A stretch of DNA of 35,440 nt from Microbacterium sp. (GCA_031178475.1 JAPSIX010000005.1:1-35440), one strand, 5' to 3'. Counted from the first letter of the stretch, positions 1-8,180 are shown. The notes: generated from the letters alone by a model not told the origin. Made by a program: numbers and translations.

Positions 1-142
1 CCTCGATCGGTCCGAGTTCGTGCGGGACGTCTGATGCGTAGCTGGAGACCCACGGGCGAGGAGGCTGGAACGTGCTCACCCGCTCAGCTTAGGCGCGCGG
101 TCTTGACAGGCTGATGCGCGAGAGATCGGCGAGCCGTACGCG

Positions 143-367
143 ATGAGCGCCCCTGCCATCTCGCAGCATCTCCGCGTACTGGAGAAGGCCCGTCTCGTCG
201 AACGACACCGTCGGGCGCAGTGGCGCGTCTGCCGCATCTCGCCCGAGCCTCTGGAGGCGGCGGCGGAATGGGTGGCCAGGAACCGCCTCGAATGGCAGGC
301 GCGGTTCGACCTGCTGGACGAGGTGCTGACCGAGCTGGGGCGCACGCAGGAGGAGGATGAGCGATGA
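143..367 (+). pseudogene. ArsR-family regulator remnant, N-terminus missing
   Basis: The reading frame encodes the DNA-recognition helix and C-terminal half of an ArsR/SmtB winged-helix repressor (MSAPAISQHLRVLEKA, then the wing and a dimerisation helix). Codons just upstream still read like the family (EIGEPYA), but an in-frame TGA lies at 104-106. None of the three frames in bases 1-103 encodes the usual first helices with a DPTRR-type motif. Starting at this ATG gives 74 aa, against about 100-115 aa for intact relatives, and lacks helices 1-3. It overlaps the next gene by ATGA, as intact ArsR-SRPBCC pairs do. I read it as a 5'-deleted remnant. A short functional product cannot be excluded. 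Confidence 0.6.
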
Positions 368-822
368 ATGTGTCGGAGCAGGAACGCGAGCTGATGATCG
401 TTCGTCGGCTCGCCGCCGCTCGCCAGCTGGTATGGCGGGCGTGGACGGACCCGGCGGTGATGGTGCGCTGGATGCACCCGCACGACGTCGGGACGGTCGA
501 AGGGAGTGTCGCGGTCGATCTTCGCGTCGGTGGTGACTACCGCTTCACGATGGTCGACGCGTCAGGGGTCGAGTATCCGAGCGGTGGCGAGTACATCGAG
601 GTGCGCGAGCCGGAGTCCCTGCGCTGCTCATGGGGCGCGCCGGGCGAGCCAGTGGCCGAGCTGAGCGTCGTGCTGAGGGAAATCGGCGAAGGCATCACCG
701 AGATGACCTTCCGCCTCGTCGGCCACCCCGACGACAGCGGCCGAGCAGACAGCGTCTGGGGCGGCTGGCGAGAGGCTCTGGATGAGCTGGCGGCAGAGGT
801 CGAGAGGACCGGGGATGGGTGA
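364..822 (+). CDS. SRPBCC / AHSA1-like domain protein
   Basis: This 152-aa protein has the normal length and pattern of the AHSA1-like SRPBCC (START-superfamily) fold. It begins with a strand (ELMIVRRLAAARQLVWRAWTDPA), followed by the W-containing turn (VRWMHP), the GGDYRF strand and a C-terminal helix (WGGWREALDELAAEVE). Members bind hydrophobic ligands in a helix-grip cavity. Those encoded with ArsR regulators are mostly of unknown substrate. Its ATG overlaps the stop of the ArsR remnant (ATGA), so translation is probably coupled. With the regulator broken, expression is likely altered, which is inference. The family call is firm and the role is unknown. Confidence 0.8.
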   Translation: MNVSEQERELMIVRRLAAARQLVWRAWTDPAVMVRWMHPHDVGTVEGSVAVDLRVGGDYRFTMVDASGVEYPSGGEYIEVREPESLRCSWGAPGEPVAELSVVLREIGEGITEMTFRLVGHPDDSGRADSVWGGWREALDELAAEVERTGDG

Positions 823-832
823 CGTCACGATC

Positions 833-838
833 TAGACT
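833..838 (+). promoter_or_regulatory. -10 box (TAGACT) of gatCAB
   Basis: TAGACT ends 6 nt before the gatC GTG. That places the transcription start on or next to the start codon, and no Shine-Dalgarno sequence is visible. No good -35 is seen. Confidence 0.55.
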
Positions 839-844
839 GGGGGA

Positions 845-1144
845 GTGTCTGAAATCACCCCTGATCTCGTGCGCCATCTCGGCGTGCTCGCGCGCATCAA
901 GCTCACCGACGACGAGGTGACCACGCTCACCGGTCAGCTCGACGCCATCGTCGACAACATCGCGAAGGTGTCTGAGGTGGCGACGCCCGAAGTGCCGGCC
1001 ACCAGTCACCCGATCCCGTTGAGCAACGTGTTCCGTCCCGACGAGGTGGGGCAGACGCTCACGCTCGAGCAGACGCTGCACAACGCGCCGGACGCCGCCG
1101 ACGGCCGCTTCCGCGTGACCGCCATCCTGGGAGAAGAGCAGTGA
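845..1144 (+). CDS. gatC: Asp-tRNA(Asn)/Glu-tRNA(Gln) amidotransferase subunit C
   Basis: GatC is the small (here 99 aa, usual 95-100) scaffold subunit of the GatCAB amidotransferase. It wraps around GatA and links it to GatB. The family pattern is visible: [17 protein letters not shown] at the N-terminus, then [14 protein letters not shown], and a proline-rich turn before NVFRPDEV. The GTG at 845 matches the family start and sits 6 nt behind a TAGACT -10 box, suggesting a leaderless mRNA. Its stop overlaps the gatA start by 4 nt (GTGA). The order gatC-gatA-gatB is the common actinobacterial one. Confidence 0.95.
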   Translation: MSEITPDLVRHLGVLARIKLTDDEVTTLTGQLDAIVDNIAKVSEVATPEVPATSHPIPLSNVFRPDEVGQTLTLEQTLHNAPDAADGRFRVTAILGEEQ

Positions 1145-2655
1145 GCGACATCATCCGTCTCAGCGCCGCAGAACTCGGTGAGAAACTGGCCGCCGGCGAC
1201 CTCTCCAGTGTCGAGGCCACGCAGGCGCACCTCGACCGCATCGCCGCCGTCGACGGCGACGTGCACGCCTTCCTGCACGTCAACGAGCACGCCCTGGCAG
1301 CGGCTGCCGCGGTCGACGCACGCCGCGCCGCCGGGGAGCAGCTGGGCCCCATCGCTGGTGTGCCGCTGGCGGTCAAGGATGTGCTGGTCACCACCGACCA
1401 GCCGTCCACGAGCGGATCCCGGATCCTCGAGGGGTACATGTCGCCGTTCGACGCGACCGTCGTCGCGCGCTCGCGCGAGGCCGGGCTCGTGCCGCTGGGC
1501 AAGACGAACATGGACGAGTTCGCGATGGGCTCGTCCACCGAGCACTCCGCCTACGGCCCCACCCGCAACCCGTGGGATCTGGACCGGATCCCGGGTGGAT
1601 CCGGCGGCGGCTCCGCCGCGGCCGTCGCCGCCTTCGAGGCGCCGCTCGCCCTCGGCTCCGACACGGGCGGGTCGATCCGCCAGCCCGCGCATGTGACGGG
1701 CACGGTCGGCATCAAGCCGACGTACGGCGGGGTCAGCCGCTACGGCGCGATCGCGCTGGCATCCAGCCTCGACCAGGTCGGCCCTGTCACCCGCACGGTG
1801 CTCGATGCCGGCCTGCTGCACGACGTCATCGGCGGTCACGACCCGAAGGACTCCACCTCCCTCACCGACGAGTGGCCGTCCTTCGCTGCGGCGGCCCGCG
1901 AAGGGGCCACCGGTCAGGCGCTGAAGGGGCTCAAGGTCGGTGTGATCCAGGAGCTGCCGGACTCCGGGTTCCAGGCCGGCGTCGCGGCATCCTTCCACGC
2001 CTCGCTCGAGCTGATGCAGCAGCACGGAGCGGAGATCGTCGATATCTCGGCTCCGCACTTCGAGTACGGCGTCGCAGCGTATTACCTGATCCTGCCGGCG
2101 GAGGCCTCCAGCAACCTGGCGAAGTTCGACTCGGTGCGCTTCGGCCTGCGCGTCACTCCGGGCGGCAACCCCACTGTCGAGGATGTGATGTCCGCCACCC
2201 GCGAGGCCGGTTTCGGACCGGAGGTGAAGCGCCGCATCATCCTCGGCACCTACGCGCTCTCTGCCGGGTACTACGACGCCTACTACGGCAGCGCGCAGAA
2301 GGTGCGCACGCTGATCCAGCGCGACTTCGACGAGGCCTTCTCGCAGGTGGATGTCATCGCCACTCCGTCCGCGCCGACCACCGCGTTCAAGATCGGCGAG
2401 AAGATCGACGATCCGCTGCAGATGTACCTGAACGACCTGACCACGATCCCCGCGAACCTGGCCGGCGTACCCGGCATCTCCATCCCGTCGGGTCTGGCGG
2501 ACGAGGACGGGCTGCCGGTCGGCATCCAGTTCCTCGCCCCGGCACGCGAGGACGCGCGGCTGTACCGCGTGGGTGCCGCGCTAGAGGCGGCGCTCGTCGA
2601 CTCGTGGGGTGCACCGCTGCTGGACCGCATGCCCGCACTGGGAGGGAACCGCTGA
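1141..2655 (+). CDS. gatA: Asp-tRNA(Asn)/Glu-tRNA(Gln) amidotransferase subunit A
   Basis: GatA is the glutaminase subunit. It hydrolyses glutamine and sends ammonia through a tunnel to GatB, which amidates misacylated Glu-tRNA(Gln) or Asp-tRNA(Asn). The 504-aa length is typical. The amidase-signature triad is complete: Lys79 (AVKDVL), cis-Ser154 in GGSGGGSAA and nucleophile Ser178 in [11 protein letters not shown]. This is the Lys/cis-Ser/Ser arrangement of the family. The GTG start overlaps the gatC stop (GTGA), and the stop codon overlaps the gatB ATG by one base. The three subunits are therefore translationally coupled, consistent with a fixed stoichiometry. Confidence 0.97.
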   Translation: MSDIIRLSAAELGEKLAAGDLSSVEATQAHLDRIAAVDGDVHAFLHVNEHALAAAAAVDARRAAGEQLGPIAGVPLAVKDVLVTTDQPSTSGSRILEGYMSPFDATVVARSREAGLVPLGKTNMDEFAMGSSTEHSAYGPTRNPWDLDRIPGGSGGGSAAAVAAFEAPLALGSDTGGSIRQPAHVTGTVGIKPTYGGVSRYGAIALASSLDQVGPVTRTVLDAGLLHDVIGGHDPKDSTSLTDEWPSFAAAAREGATGQALKGLKVGVIQELPDSGFQAGVAASFHASLELMQQHGAEIVDISAPHFEYGVAAYYLILPAEASSNLAKFDSVRFGLRVTPGGNPTVEDVMSATREAGFGPEVKRRIILGTYALSAGYYDAYYGSAQKVRTLIQRDFDEAFSQVDVIATPSAPTTAFKIGEKIDDPLQMYLNDLTTIPANLAGVPGISIPSGLADEDGLPVGIQFLAPAREDARLYRVGAALEAALVDSWGAPLLDRMPALGGNR

Positions 2656-4184
2656 TGGCCGCCGCAAAGCTCATGGACTACGACAAGGCTCTCGAGCTGT
2701 TCGAGCCGGTGCTCGGCTTCGAGGTGCACGTCGAGCTGAACACGCGCACGAAGATGTTCTCCGACGCGCCGAACCCCGCGAACGACGAGTTCCACGGCGC
2801 GGAGCCGAACACGCTCATCGCGCCGGTCGATCTGGGTCTTCCCGGGTCGCTTCCCGTGGTCAACGAGACAGCCGTGCGGTCCTCGATCAGCCTCGGACTG
2901 GCGCTGGGCTGCTCGATCGCCGAGTCCAGCCGGTTCGCCCGGAAGAACTACTTCTACCCCGATCTCGGTAAGAACTATCAGATCTCGCAGTACGACGAGC
3001 CGATCGCCTTCGAGGGATCGGTCGAGGTCGAACTGGAGGACGGCACGCTGGTGACCGTCCCGATCGAGCGCGCGCACATGGAGGAGGACGCCGGCAAGCT
3101 CACGCACATGGGTGGCTCGACCGGGCGCATCCAGGGCGCCGAGTACTCACTGGTCGACTACAACCGCGCGGGTGTCCCGCTGGTCGAGATCGTCACCAAG
3201 CCGATCTTCGGCGCCGAGCACCGTGCTCCCGAGATCGCGAAAGCGTACGTGCAGACCATCCGCGACATCGTGCGGGGTCTCGGCATCTCCGAGGCCCGGC
3301 TGGAGCGCGGCAACCTGCGCTGCGATGCGAATGTGTCGCTGCGGCGTCGTGTCCCGGTCGGTGAGCCTGCCGAACCACTCGGCACCCGCACCGAGACCAA
3401 GAACGTCAACTCGATGCGCTCGGTCGAGCGCGCCGTTCGGTACGAGATCCAGCGCCAAGCGCAGATCCTCGCCGGTGGCGGCTCGATCATCCAGGAGACC
3501 CGGCACTGGCACGAGGACACCGGCGTGACCTCACCCGGCCGGCCGAAGTCGGATGCCGATGACTACCGCTACTTCCCGGAGCCCGACCTGCTTCCGGTGC
3601 AGCCCGCGCCCGAGCTGATCGAACAGCTGCGCGCTGCGCTGCCCGAGCAGCCTGTCGCCCGTCGGCGCCGTCTGATGGCGGAGTGGGGCTTCACCGACCT
3701 GGAGTTCCAGGACGTGCGCAACGGCGGGCTGCTGGGCGAGGTCGAGGCCACCATCGCGGCCGGAGCGTCTCCCTCGGCCGCACGCAAGTGGTGGACCGGC
3801 GAGATCACCCGCATCGCCAACGTCCAGGAGCGCGACGCCGCGACCTTGATCTCACCGGCGCACGTGGCCGAGCTGCAGCAGCTGATCGACGCGGGGACGC
3901 TGACGGACAAGCTCGCCCGGCAGGTGCTCGAGGGCGTCATCGCGGGTGAGGGCTCCCCGCAGGATGTCGTCGACGCGCGAGGGCTGGCTGTCGTCTCCGA
4001 CGACGGCGCGCTGATCGCCGCGATCGACGACGCACTGGCCGCGCAGCCCGACGTGCTCGCCAAGATCAAAGACGGCAAGGTTCAGGCCGCCGGTGCCATC
4101 ATCGGCGCGGTGATGAAGGCGATGAGGGGACAGGCGGACGCCGCGCGCGTGCGCGAGCTCATCCTGGAACGCGCCGCGCAGTAG
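2655..4184 (+). CDS. gatB: Asp-tRNA(Asn)/Glu-tRNA(Gln) amidotransferase subunit B
   Basis: GatB (509 aa) is the tRNA-binding kinase/transamidase subunit. It phosphorylates the misacylated residue and replaces the phosphate with ammonia from GatA. Family signatures are present: [15 protein letters not shown] near the N-terminus, [47 protein letters not shown], then [12 protein letters not shown]. The tRNA-binding helical GatB/Yqey tail ends in [17 protein letters not shown]. The ORF track runs this frame back to 1572, but that stretch is antisense-like noise over gatA. The ATG at 2655 ([19 protein letters not shown]) fits the family and abuts the gatA stop. Confidence 0.96.
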   Translation: MAAAKLMDYDKALELFEPVLGFEVHVELNTRTKMFSDAPNPANDEFHGAEPNTLIAPVDLGLPGSLPVVNETAVRSSISLGLALGCSIAESSRFARKNYFYPDLGKNYQISQYDEPIAFEGSVEVELEDGTLVTVPIERAHMEEDAGKLTHMGGSTGRIQGAEYSLVDYNRAGVPLVEIVTKPIFGAEHRAPEIAKAYVQTIRDIVRGLGISEARLERGNLRCDANVSLRRRVPVGEPAEPLGTRTETKNVNSMRSVERAVRYEIQRQAQILAGGGSIIQETRHWHEDTGVTSPGRPKSDADDYRYFPEPDLLPVQPAPELIEQLRAALPEQPVARRRRLMAEWGFTDLEFQDVRNGGLLGEVEATIAAGASPSAARKWWTGEITRIANVQERDAATLISPAHVAELQQLIDAGTLTDKLARQVLEGVIAGEGSPQDVVDARGLAVVSDDGALIAAIDDALAAQPDVLAKIKDGKVQAAGAIIGAVMKAMRGQADAARVRELILERAAQ

Positions 4185-4224
4185 CACGGAAGGGGCATCG
4201 CGGCCCGGTGTCGGACCCCGTGGG

Positions 4225-4230
4225 GAGAAT
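4225..4230 (+). promoter_or_regulatory. -10 box (GAGAAT) of dinB
   Basis: GAGAAT ends 6 nt before the dinB ATG, the same spacing as the TANNNT boxes elsewhere in the window. No Shine-Dalgarno sequence is visible, so dinB is probably leaderless. No SOS (LexA) box is evident in the 52-nt gap after gatB. Confidence 0.4.
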
Positions 4231-4236
4231 GGATGC

Positions 4237-5469
4237 ATGGGACGCGGTGACGGATCGGGGCGGCTGGTGTCGCCCGCTGACGCGGACGACACCGGCTCCG
4301 GCATCCTGCATGTTGACATGGACGCGTTCTACGCGGCCGTCGAGGTGCTGCACGACCCGTCGCTGCGCGGTCTGCCGCTGATCATCGGCGCGCCGGACGG
4401 CCGTTCGGTCGTCTCCAGCGCGTCGTATGAGGCGCGCCGGTACGGGGTGCGATCCGCCATGCCCGTCGCGCAGGCCATCCGTCTGTGTCCGACCGCGCGC
4501 ATCGTGCGACCCGACTTCTCTCGCTATCGTGCGGTCTCGACCAAGGTGATGGACATCTTCGGCGAGATCACACCGCTCGTCGAGCAGTTGTCCGTCGACG
4601 AGGCCTTCCTCGATGTGACCGGCGCCCGCCGGCTGTGGGGGAGACCGCGTGAGATCGGCGCTCTGGTCCGCCGCCGCATCGCCGACGAGGTCGGAATCAC
4701 CTGCAGCGTCGGCATCGCCGCGACCAAGCACGTGGCGAAGATCGCCTCGACCCTCGCCAAACCCGACGGGATGCTGGTCGTGGCCGCTTCCGACACCGTC
4801 GATTTCCTCGCACCGAGACCCGTCCGGGCGATGTGGGGTGTGGGGCCGAAGGCCGCCGAGACTCTCGAGTCCCGCGGCATCCGCCTCATCGGCGACATCC
4901 GCAGCGCGGATCCGTCCGTGCTGGAGCGTGCGGTCGGCGGCGCCCTCGCCGCGCGTCTGCGTGAGCTCGCCGCCGGCCGCGATCCCCGGTCGGTGCAGAC
5001 GCAGCGCATCGAGAAGAGCATCGGGCACGAGGAGACGTTCGAGCGGGACGTCCGCGATCGCGACCACCTCCACTCCGAACTGCTGCGGCTCTCGGATCGC
5101 GTCGCTGCGCGTCTGCGCGCTGCCGGGTGGGAGTCCGGTGCGGTGTCCATCAAGATCCGTTTCGCCGACTTCAGCACGCTGACCCGATCCCAGACGCTTG
5201 CCGAGCCGACCTCGGTGGGACAGCGGATCGGTGAGGTCGCGCGCAGCCTGTTCGATGACATCGCGCGGAACGACCCGGTTCGCCTCGTCGGCGTGCGCGC
5301 CGAGCGGCTGCATCCCGCCGGCGGTGCTCTCGGTCTATGGGACGAGGACGAAGACTGGCGACGGGTCGAGGGCGCCCTCGACCAGGCGAGATCGAAGTTC
5401 GGCACGACCATGATCACCCGTGCGCGCCACCTCGAGTCCGGTCACGGTCGAGCAGGTGGGTTAGCGTAG
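4237..5469 (+). CDS. dinB: DNA polymerase IV (Y-family)
   Basis: This is an error-prone translesion polymerase of 410 aa. The palm metal-binding residues are present: HVDMDAF (Asp27) and SVDEAF (Asp121, Glu122). The fingers motif SYEARRYGVRSAMP follows the palm start. A thumb helix-hairpin-helix (WGVGPKAAETLESRGI) and the little-finger domain (SIGHEETFERDV) complete the fold. The tail GGALGLWD resembles a weak beta-clamp-binding motif. The N-terminus carries about 20 extra residues before the catalytic strand, so a slightly later start is possible. The ATG at 4237 does sit 6 nt behind a -10-like box. It could equally be called DinB2/ImuB-like by name, but both catalytic acidic clusters are intact, which argues for an active polymerase. 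Confidence 0.93.
   Translation: MGRGDGSGRLVSPADADDTGSGILHVDMDAFYAAVEVLHDPSLRGLPLIIGAPDGRSVVSSASYEARRYGVRSAMPVAQAIRLCPTARIVRPDFSRYRAVSTKVMDIFGEITPLVEQLSVDEAFLDVTGARRLWGRPREIGALVRRRIADEVGITCSVGIAATKHVAKIASTLAKPDGMLVVAASDTVDFLAPRPVRAMWGVGPKAAETLESRGIRLIGDIRSADPSVLERAVGGALAARLRELAAGRDPRSVQTQRIEKSIGHEETFERDVRDRDHLHSELLRLSDRVAARLRAAGWESGAVSIKIRFADFSTLTRSQTLAEPTSVGQRIGEVARSLFDDIARNDPVRLVGVRAERLHPAGGALGLWDEDEDWRRVEGALDQARSKFGTTMITRARHLESGHGRAGGLA
5462..5467 (+). promoter_or_regulatory. -10 box (TAGCGT) before the glycine-rich protein
   Basis: TAGCGT ends 6 nt before the ATG at 5474 and overlaps the last codons and stop of dinB. It implies a separate leaderless transcript for the downstream pair. Confidence 0.5.
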
Positions 5470-5473
5470 CTGC

Positions 5474-5797
5474 ATGCCTCACATCGCACTCGAACTCGGC
5501 CAGTACGCCGCCTCCTTCGGGGTGACGAGCGCTTACGGCCAGACCCAGAAGGTCGACGACGCGGAGTTCACGCCCGTCGCGCTCACGCTCACCGGTTTCG
5601 GAGGCGGGAACATGGACGACACCGCCGGCGGCGGCGGAGGTGGGGGCGGCGTCGCCATCCCACTCGGCGTGTACGTGCGCCGCGAGGAGGGGCTGCGCTT
5701 CGAACCGAACTTCGTGTCGCTGCTGGCGGTGGCCATCCCGTTCGTGTGGGTCACCGGCCGCGCACTCACCCGCGTCATCCGTGCCGTCAAGAAGTAG
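5474..5797 (+). CDS. Conserved glycine-rich, membrane-anchored protein
   Basis: This 107-aa protein is of unknown function. Visible parts are a polar N-terminal region (about 1-50), a run of eight glycines after NMDDTAG, a short strand-rich stretch (VAIPLGVYVRREEGLRFEPN), and one hydrophobic segment (VSLLAVAIPFVWVTG) followed by a basic tail. That makes a single-pass or tail-anchored protein likely. The glycine run followed by a P-x-G-Y-V/L repeat recalls the GerW/YtfJ family of small proteins, but the match by eye is weak. A -10 box lies 6 nt upstream. The next gene starts inside its 3' end. Confidence 0.7.
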   Translation: MPHIALELGQYAASFGVTSAYGQTQKVDDAEFTPVALTLTGFGGGNMDDTAGGGGGGGGVAIPLGVYVRREEGLRFEPNFVSLLAVAIPFVWVTGRALTRVIRAVKK

Positions 5798-6362
5798 CGA
5801 CCCGTTCGGCGACGCGCTGGCCGTCGCCGTGCAGCGCATCGGTGCGGCCGTCCGTGCCGTTGAAGCGGCGAACCCGGTGGTGCTGATCGACGGGCGAAGC
5901 GGCGCGGGCAAGAGCAGCCTGGCGACGCGCTTGCGCCGGTCCTGGCCCCTGACCGGTCCGGTGCAGGTGGTCGCACTGGATTCGATCTACCCCGGCTGGG
6001 ACGGACTTGCGGCCGGCGCAGAGACGGCGCGGGAGCGCATCCTCGTGCCACACGCGAGAGGGATGATCGGGATCTGGCGTCGATGGGACTGGGAACGAGA
6101 CGAAGAGGCCGAGGCCCACGCCGTCGACCCCGCACTGGCACTCATCGTGGAGGGATGCGGGGCGCTGACCGCGCGCTCGGCGCGGCTCGCTGATGTCACG
6201 GTGTGGGTGGACGGCCCCACCACCTCGCGTCGGCATCGTGCGCTCGAGCGCGACGGCGACGGTTTCCGCGGCCACTGGGACATGTGGGCGGCGCAGGAGG
6301 AACAGCACATCGCTCACCATGACCCGGTGTCGCTGGCGAAGGTGCGCGTGCAGACTCCCTAG
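5781..6362 (+). CDS. Small P-loop ATP-binding protein, nucleoside/nucleotide kinase-like
   Basis: I choose GTG 5781 (VPSRSSDPFGDALAVAV), giving 193 aa and a 17-nt overlap with the previous gene. The track start at 5640 lies in its neighbour's frame shadow. A Walker A motif is clear (DGRSGAGKSSLATRL). A later LIVEGCGAL strand looks like a Walker B, and an arginine-rich lid region (TSRRHRALERDGDGFRGHW) follows. This layout matches the small uridine-kinase/AAA_33-type P-loop kinases common in actinobacteria, with unknown substrate. Its TAG stop interlocks with the stop of the opposite-strand DUF2017 gene in one CTAG. Kinase fold confidence is good; substrate is unassigned. Confidence 0.75.
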   Translation: MPSRSSDPFGDALAVAVQRIGAAVRAVEAANPVVLIDGRSGAGKSSLATRLRRSWPLTGPVQVVALDSIYPGWDGLAAGAETARERILVPHARGMIGIWRRWDWERDEEAEAHAVDPALALIVEGCGALTARSARLADVTVWVDGPTTSRRHRALERDGDGFRGHWDMWAAQEEQHIAHHDPVSLAKVRVQTP

Positions 6363-6871
6363 ATCCAGGTGGGCTGGTCGAGACCGTCGCAGGCGTCCGC
6401 CGCGCGCACCAGCTGATCGAGGCGGTAGCCCAGCCAGTCGTACACGTCGCTGCGAGGATCGTCCTGATGCTCGTGCTCGGCGGTTCCGACGCCGAGGCGG
6501 GATGCCAGCACCAGGCGCAGCGCTGTGAGGGTGCGCAGCCAGGCGTCCAGGTCGGTGGCCGCGATGACGACATCCTGGCTGCGCAGTGGCTCCTTCCCGG
6601 CGCCGATGTGTGCGACGGCGCCTTCGGCGTGCGTGAGCGCAGCCCGAACAACGCCGACGTCGTTTACTCGGCGCTCGAGGATGGCCGAGCCGGTCGCTTC
6701 CCGGAAGGCGGCTGATGCCTGCTCGTCATCCGGGTACGGATCCGGCGTGAGCGCTGCAGTACCGGCATCCGGCGTGTCCTGTGCGTCCTCGAGGACCGCC
6801 ACCAGCTCGTCGAGCAGTTCCAGGAGGTGCCGGATCTCGATCACCGCGAACGGCAGCACAACGGGGTTCAC
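6359..6871 (-). CDS. DUF2017 family protein
   Basis: The protein starts at GTG 6871, overlapping the clpS stop as GTGA, and has 170 aa. The track extends this frame to 7348, but that part is antisense shadow. The sequence is a helical protein with the DUF2017 pattern: [24 protein letters not shown] at the start, a middle acidic linker with [11 protein letters not shown], an R-rich helix pair, and a final [17 protein letters not shown]2017 genes sit next to clpS across actinobacteria, for example in mycobacteria, which supports the call. The function is unknown. The genomic linkage suggests work with the ClpS/ClpAP N-degron route, which is inference. Confidence 0.75.
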   Translation of the reverse strand: MNPVVLPFAVIEIRHLLELLDELVAVLEDAQDTPDAGTAALTPDPYPDDEQASAAFREATGSAILERRVNDVGVVRAALTHAEGAVAHIGAGKEPLRSQDVVIAATDLDAWLRTLTALRLVLASRLGVGTAEHEHQDDPRSDVYDWLGYRLDQLVRAADACDGLDQPTWI

Positions 6872-7164
6872 TGCGGCGCCCTCCTGATCGTCGCCCAGAG
6901 ACCATAGTCGTGCATCGCCTGCGCGTGCACTTCCATCGTCTCCCGCGGACCGGTGGCCACGACGGCGTGCCCCTCGTGATGCACGGTCAGCATGAGAGCG
7001 GTCGCGTGCTCGAGCGAGTAGCCGAAGTAGGTGCGGAACACCCGCACCACGTAGCTCATTAGGTTCACGGGGTCGTCCCACACGATCAGCTGCCACGGCA
7101 GCAGGGGAGCGACGGTCAGTTGCTCGTCGATGGTGGGGGCGGATGCCGGTGTGCTCACGCCCAC
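6868..7164 (-). CDS. clpS: ATP-dependent Clp protease adaptor ClpS
   Basis: ClpS delivers proteins with destabilising N-terminal residues to the Clp unfoldase (ClpC1 in actinobacteria) for degradation. The 98-aa length is normal. The core matches: [18 protein letters not shown], where the DDPVN loop is part of the N-degron pocket, then [28 protein letters not shown] with the HHEG segment, and a final helix. The first 10 nt overlap the end of the upstream GNAT-zincin gene, and the last 4 nt overlap DUF2017. The three genes therefore form a tightly coupled operon reading leftward. Confidence 0.93.
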   Translation of the reverse strand: MGVSTPASAPTIDEQLTVAPLLPWQLIVWDDPVNLMSYVVRVFRTYFGYSLEHATALMLTVHHEGHAVVATGPRETMEVHAQAMHDYGLWATIRRAPQ

Positions 7165-8012
7165 CCCATTTCATGCAGCTGCTCGTCGTCGATTCCGTAG
7201 AAGTGCGCGATCTCGTGCACCAGCGTGGTGTGGATCTCATCGCGCAGCTCGTCCTCGGTCTCGCAGGCGGCGAGGTGGGCTCGGCGGTACACGACGATAC
7301 GGTCGGGCAGTTCGCCCAGCCCGTACTGCCCGCGCTCCGTGAGCGCAAGACCGTCGTAGATGCCGAACAGGTCCGCCCCGTCCTCGGGTTCGTCCTCGAC
7401 GACGAACACGACGTTGTCCAACCCGTCGACCATGTCGTCGGGCAGCCGGTCGAGCTCGTCGATCACGAGGGCCTCGAAGGCATCGGCATCCATCTGCATG
7501 CCGGCGGGGAGGTCGCGTTCCATGTGCACCCGGGGGCCGTGCAGCGAGAGGCCGGCATGCTCTTCGGCGACGACGAGCGAGCGGTGGAACTCGTCGTCGG
7601 GCGCGGGTCTCTCTTCGAAGCCGAGCGCGGCGTAGAAGGGGGCGTTCCACGGGATGTCTGCGTACGTGCGAAGGGTGATGCGGAGCGCGCCGCGACTGGT
7701 GGCCTCGCGGGCGGCTGCTTCGACGAGGGCGCGGCCGTGCCCGCGGCGGCTGTGGTCGGGCAGCACGGAGAGCTGTTCGAGGTGGGCGGTGTCGCCGTGC
7801 TGCAGCACGTGGGCGAAGCCGACCGGCTCCCCTCCGTCACTCTCCGAGACCACGAGCAGAAACCCGGAATCGCCGGCTCGGCTGCGCCCCGAAGGAGGGG
7901 CGCCCCAGTCGGCACCCTGGAAGACATCGGCGAAGAGCCCATCCGCGGCGCGCTCGATCTCGGCGAGCCGATCGAGGTCGGCGTCGAGGGCGCGGCGGAC
8001 GAACGAGGGCAT
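7155..8012 (-). CDS. GNAT acetyltransferase - minimal zincin metallopeptidase fusion
   Basis: This is a 285-aa two-domain protein. Residues 1-about 168 are a GNAT acetyltransferase, with motif [19 protein letters not shown] (about 83-100) and an [10 protein letters not shown]-terminal strand. Residues about 172-285 are a minimal zincin-like metallopeptidase (DUF1025 type) with [19 protein letters not shown] at 266-284, i.e. HExxHxxGxxD. These domains are normally separate genes. Here no stop or frameshift separates them, and the possible internal start (Met172/Met174) has no Shine-Dalgarno in front. The start at 8012 is chosen because a TAGCAT -10 box lies 7 nt upstream. The longer ORF in the track (to 8153) only reads through tRNA-His. 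The gene is the first of the clpS operon. Confidence 0.85.
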   Translation of the reverse strand: MPSFVRRALDADLDRLAEIERAADGLFADVFQGADWGAPPSGRSRAGDSGFLLVVSESDGGEPVGFAHVLQHGDTAHLEQLSVLPDHSRRGHGRALVEAAAREATSRGALRITLRTYADIPWNAPFYAALGFEERPAPDDEFHRSLVVAEEHAGLSLHGPRVHMERDLPAGMQMDADAFEALVIDELDRLPDDMVDGLDNVVFVVEDEPEDGADLFGIYDGLALTERGQYGLGELPDRIVVYRRAHLAACETEDELRDEIHTTLVHEIAHFYGIDDEQLHEMGWA

Positions 8013-8019
8013 GTCTTCG

Positions 8020-8025
8020 ATGCTA
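8020..8025 (-). promoter_or_regulatory. -10 box (TAGCAT) of the GNAT-zincin/clpS operon
   Basis: On the minus strand TAGCAT ends 7 nt before the ATG at 8012 with no Shine-Dalgarno. The operon mRNA is probably leaderless. It lies just beyond the tRNA-His terminator. Confidence 0.5.
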
Positions 8026-8034
8026 CTGAGAAGA

Positions 8035-8070
8035 AGGAGCCCGGCGGTCGCGACCGACCACCGGGCTCCT
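8035..8070 (-). terminator. Hairpin terminator after tRNA-His
   Basis: AGGAGCCCGG and CCGGGCTCCT form a perfect 10-bp stem. The loop itself contains the palindrome CGGTCGCGACCG (8045-8056), so a nested hairpin is possible. On the minus strand the stem is followed by the pyrimidine-rich TTCTTCTC. It separates tRNA-His from the GNAT-zincin operon. Confidence 0.7.
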
Positions 8071-8074
8071 GTTC

Positions 8075-8151
8075 TGGGGTGAGTAACGGGGCTTGAACCC
8101 GCGACCTCCTGGACCACAACCAGGCGCTCTACCGACTGAGCTATACCCACC
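8075..8151 (-). tRNA. tRNA-His (anticodon GTG)
   Basis: The minus strand folds as a full cloverleaf: acceptor GTGGGTA/TACTCAC, D arm GCTC/GAGC, anticodon stem CCTGG/CCAGG around loop TTGTGGT (anticodon GTG), and T arm GCGGG/CCCGT with loop TTCAAGC. The base before the acceptor is G (position -1) facing discriminator C73, the histidine identity pair. CCA is encoded (8075-8077). Confidence 0.95.
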
Positions 8152-8180
8152 ATGCGCCCACCGGAGCGGGCAACCAGACG

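Noticed and set aside
1-103. Possible 3' end of an upstream gene (frame 2 ends LDRSEFVRDV, TGA at 32-34)
   Set aside because: Only 11 codons are in the window, too short to support a call. The rest of the stretch up to the ArsR remnant shows no gene.
1572-2654. 361-aa N-terminal extension of gatB in the track
   Set aside because: It is the +1/+2 frame of gatA. gatB begins at ATG 2655 next to the gatA stop.
4185-4236. LexA/SOS box before dinB
   Set aside because: No GAACN-type palindrome is visible in the 52-nt gap, so SOS control is not supported from this sequence.
8013-8153. N-terminal extension of the GNAT-zincin ORF (starting MVGIAQSVERLVV)
   Set aside because: This peptide is the translation of the tRNA-His gene, a well-known artefact. 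The -10 box and family start favour ATG 8012.
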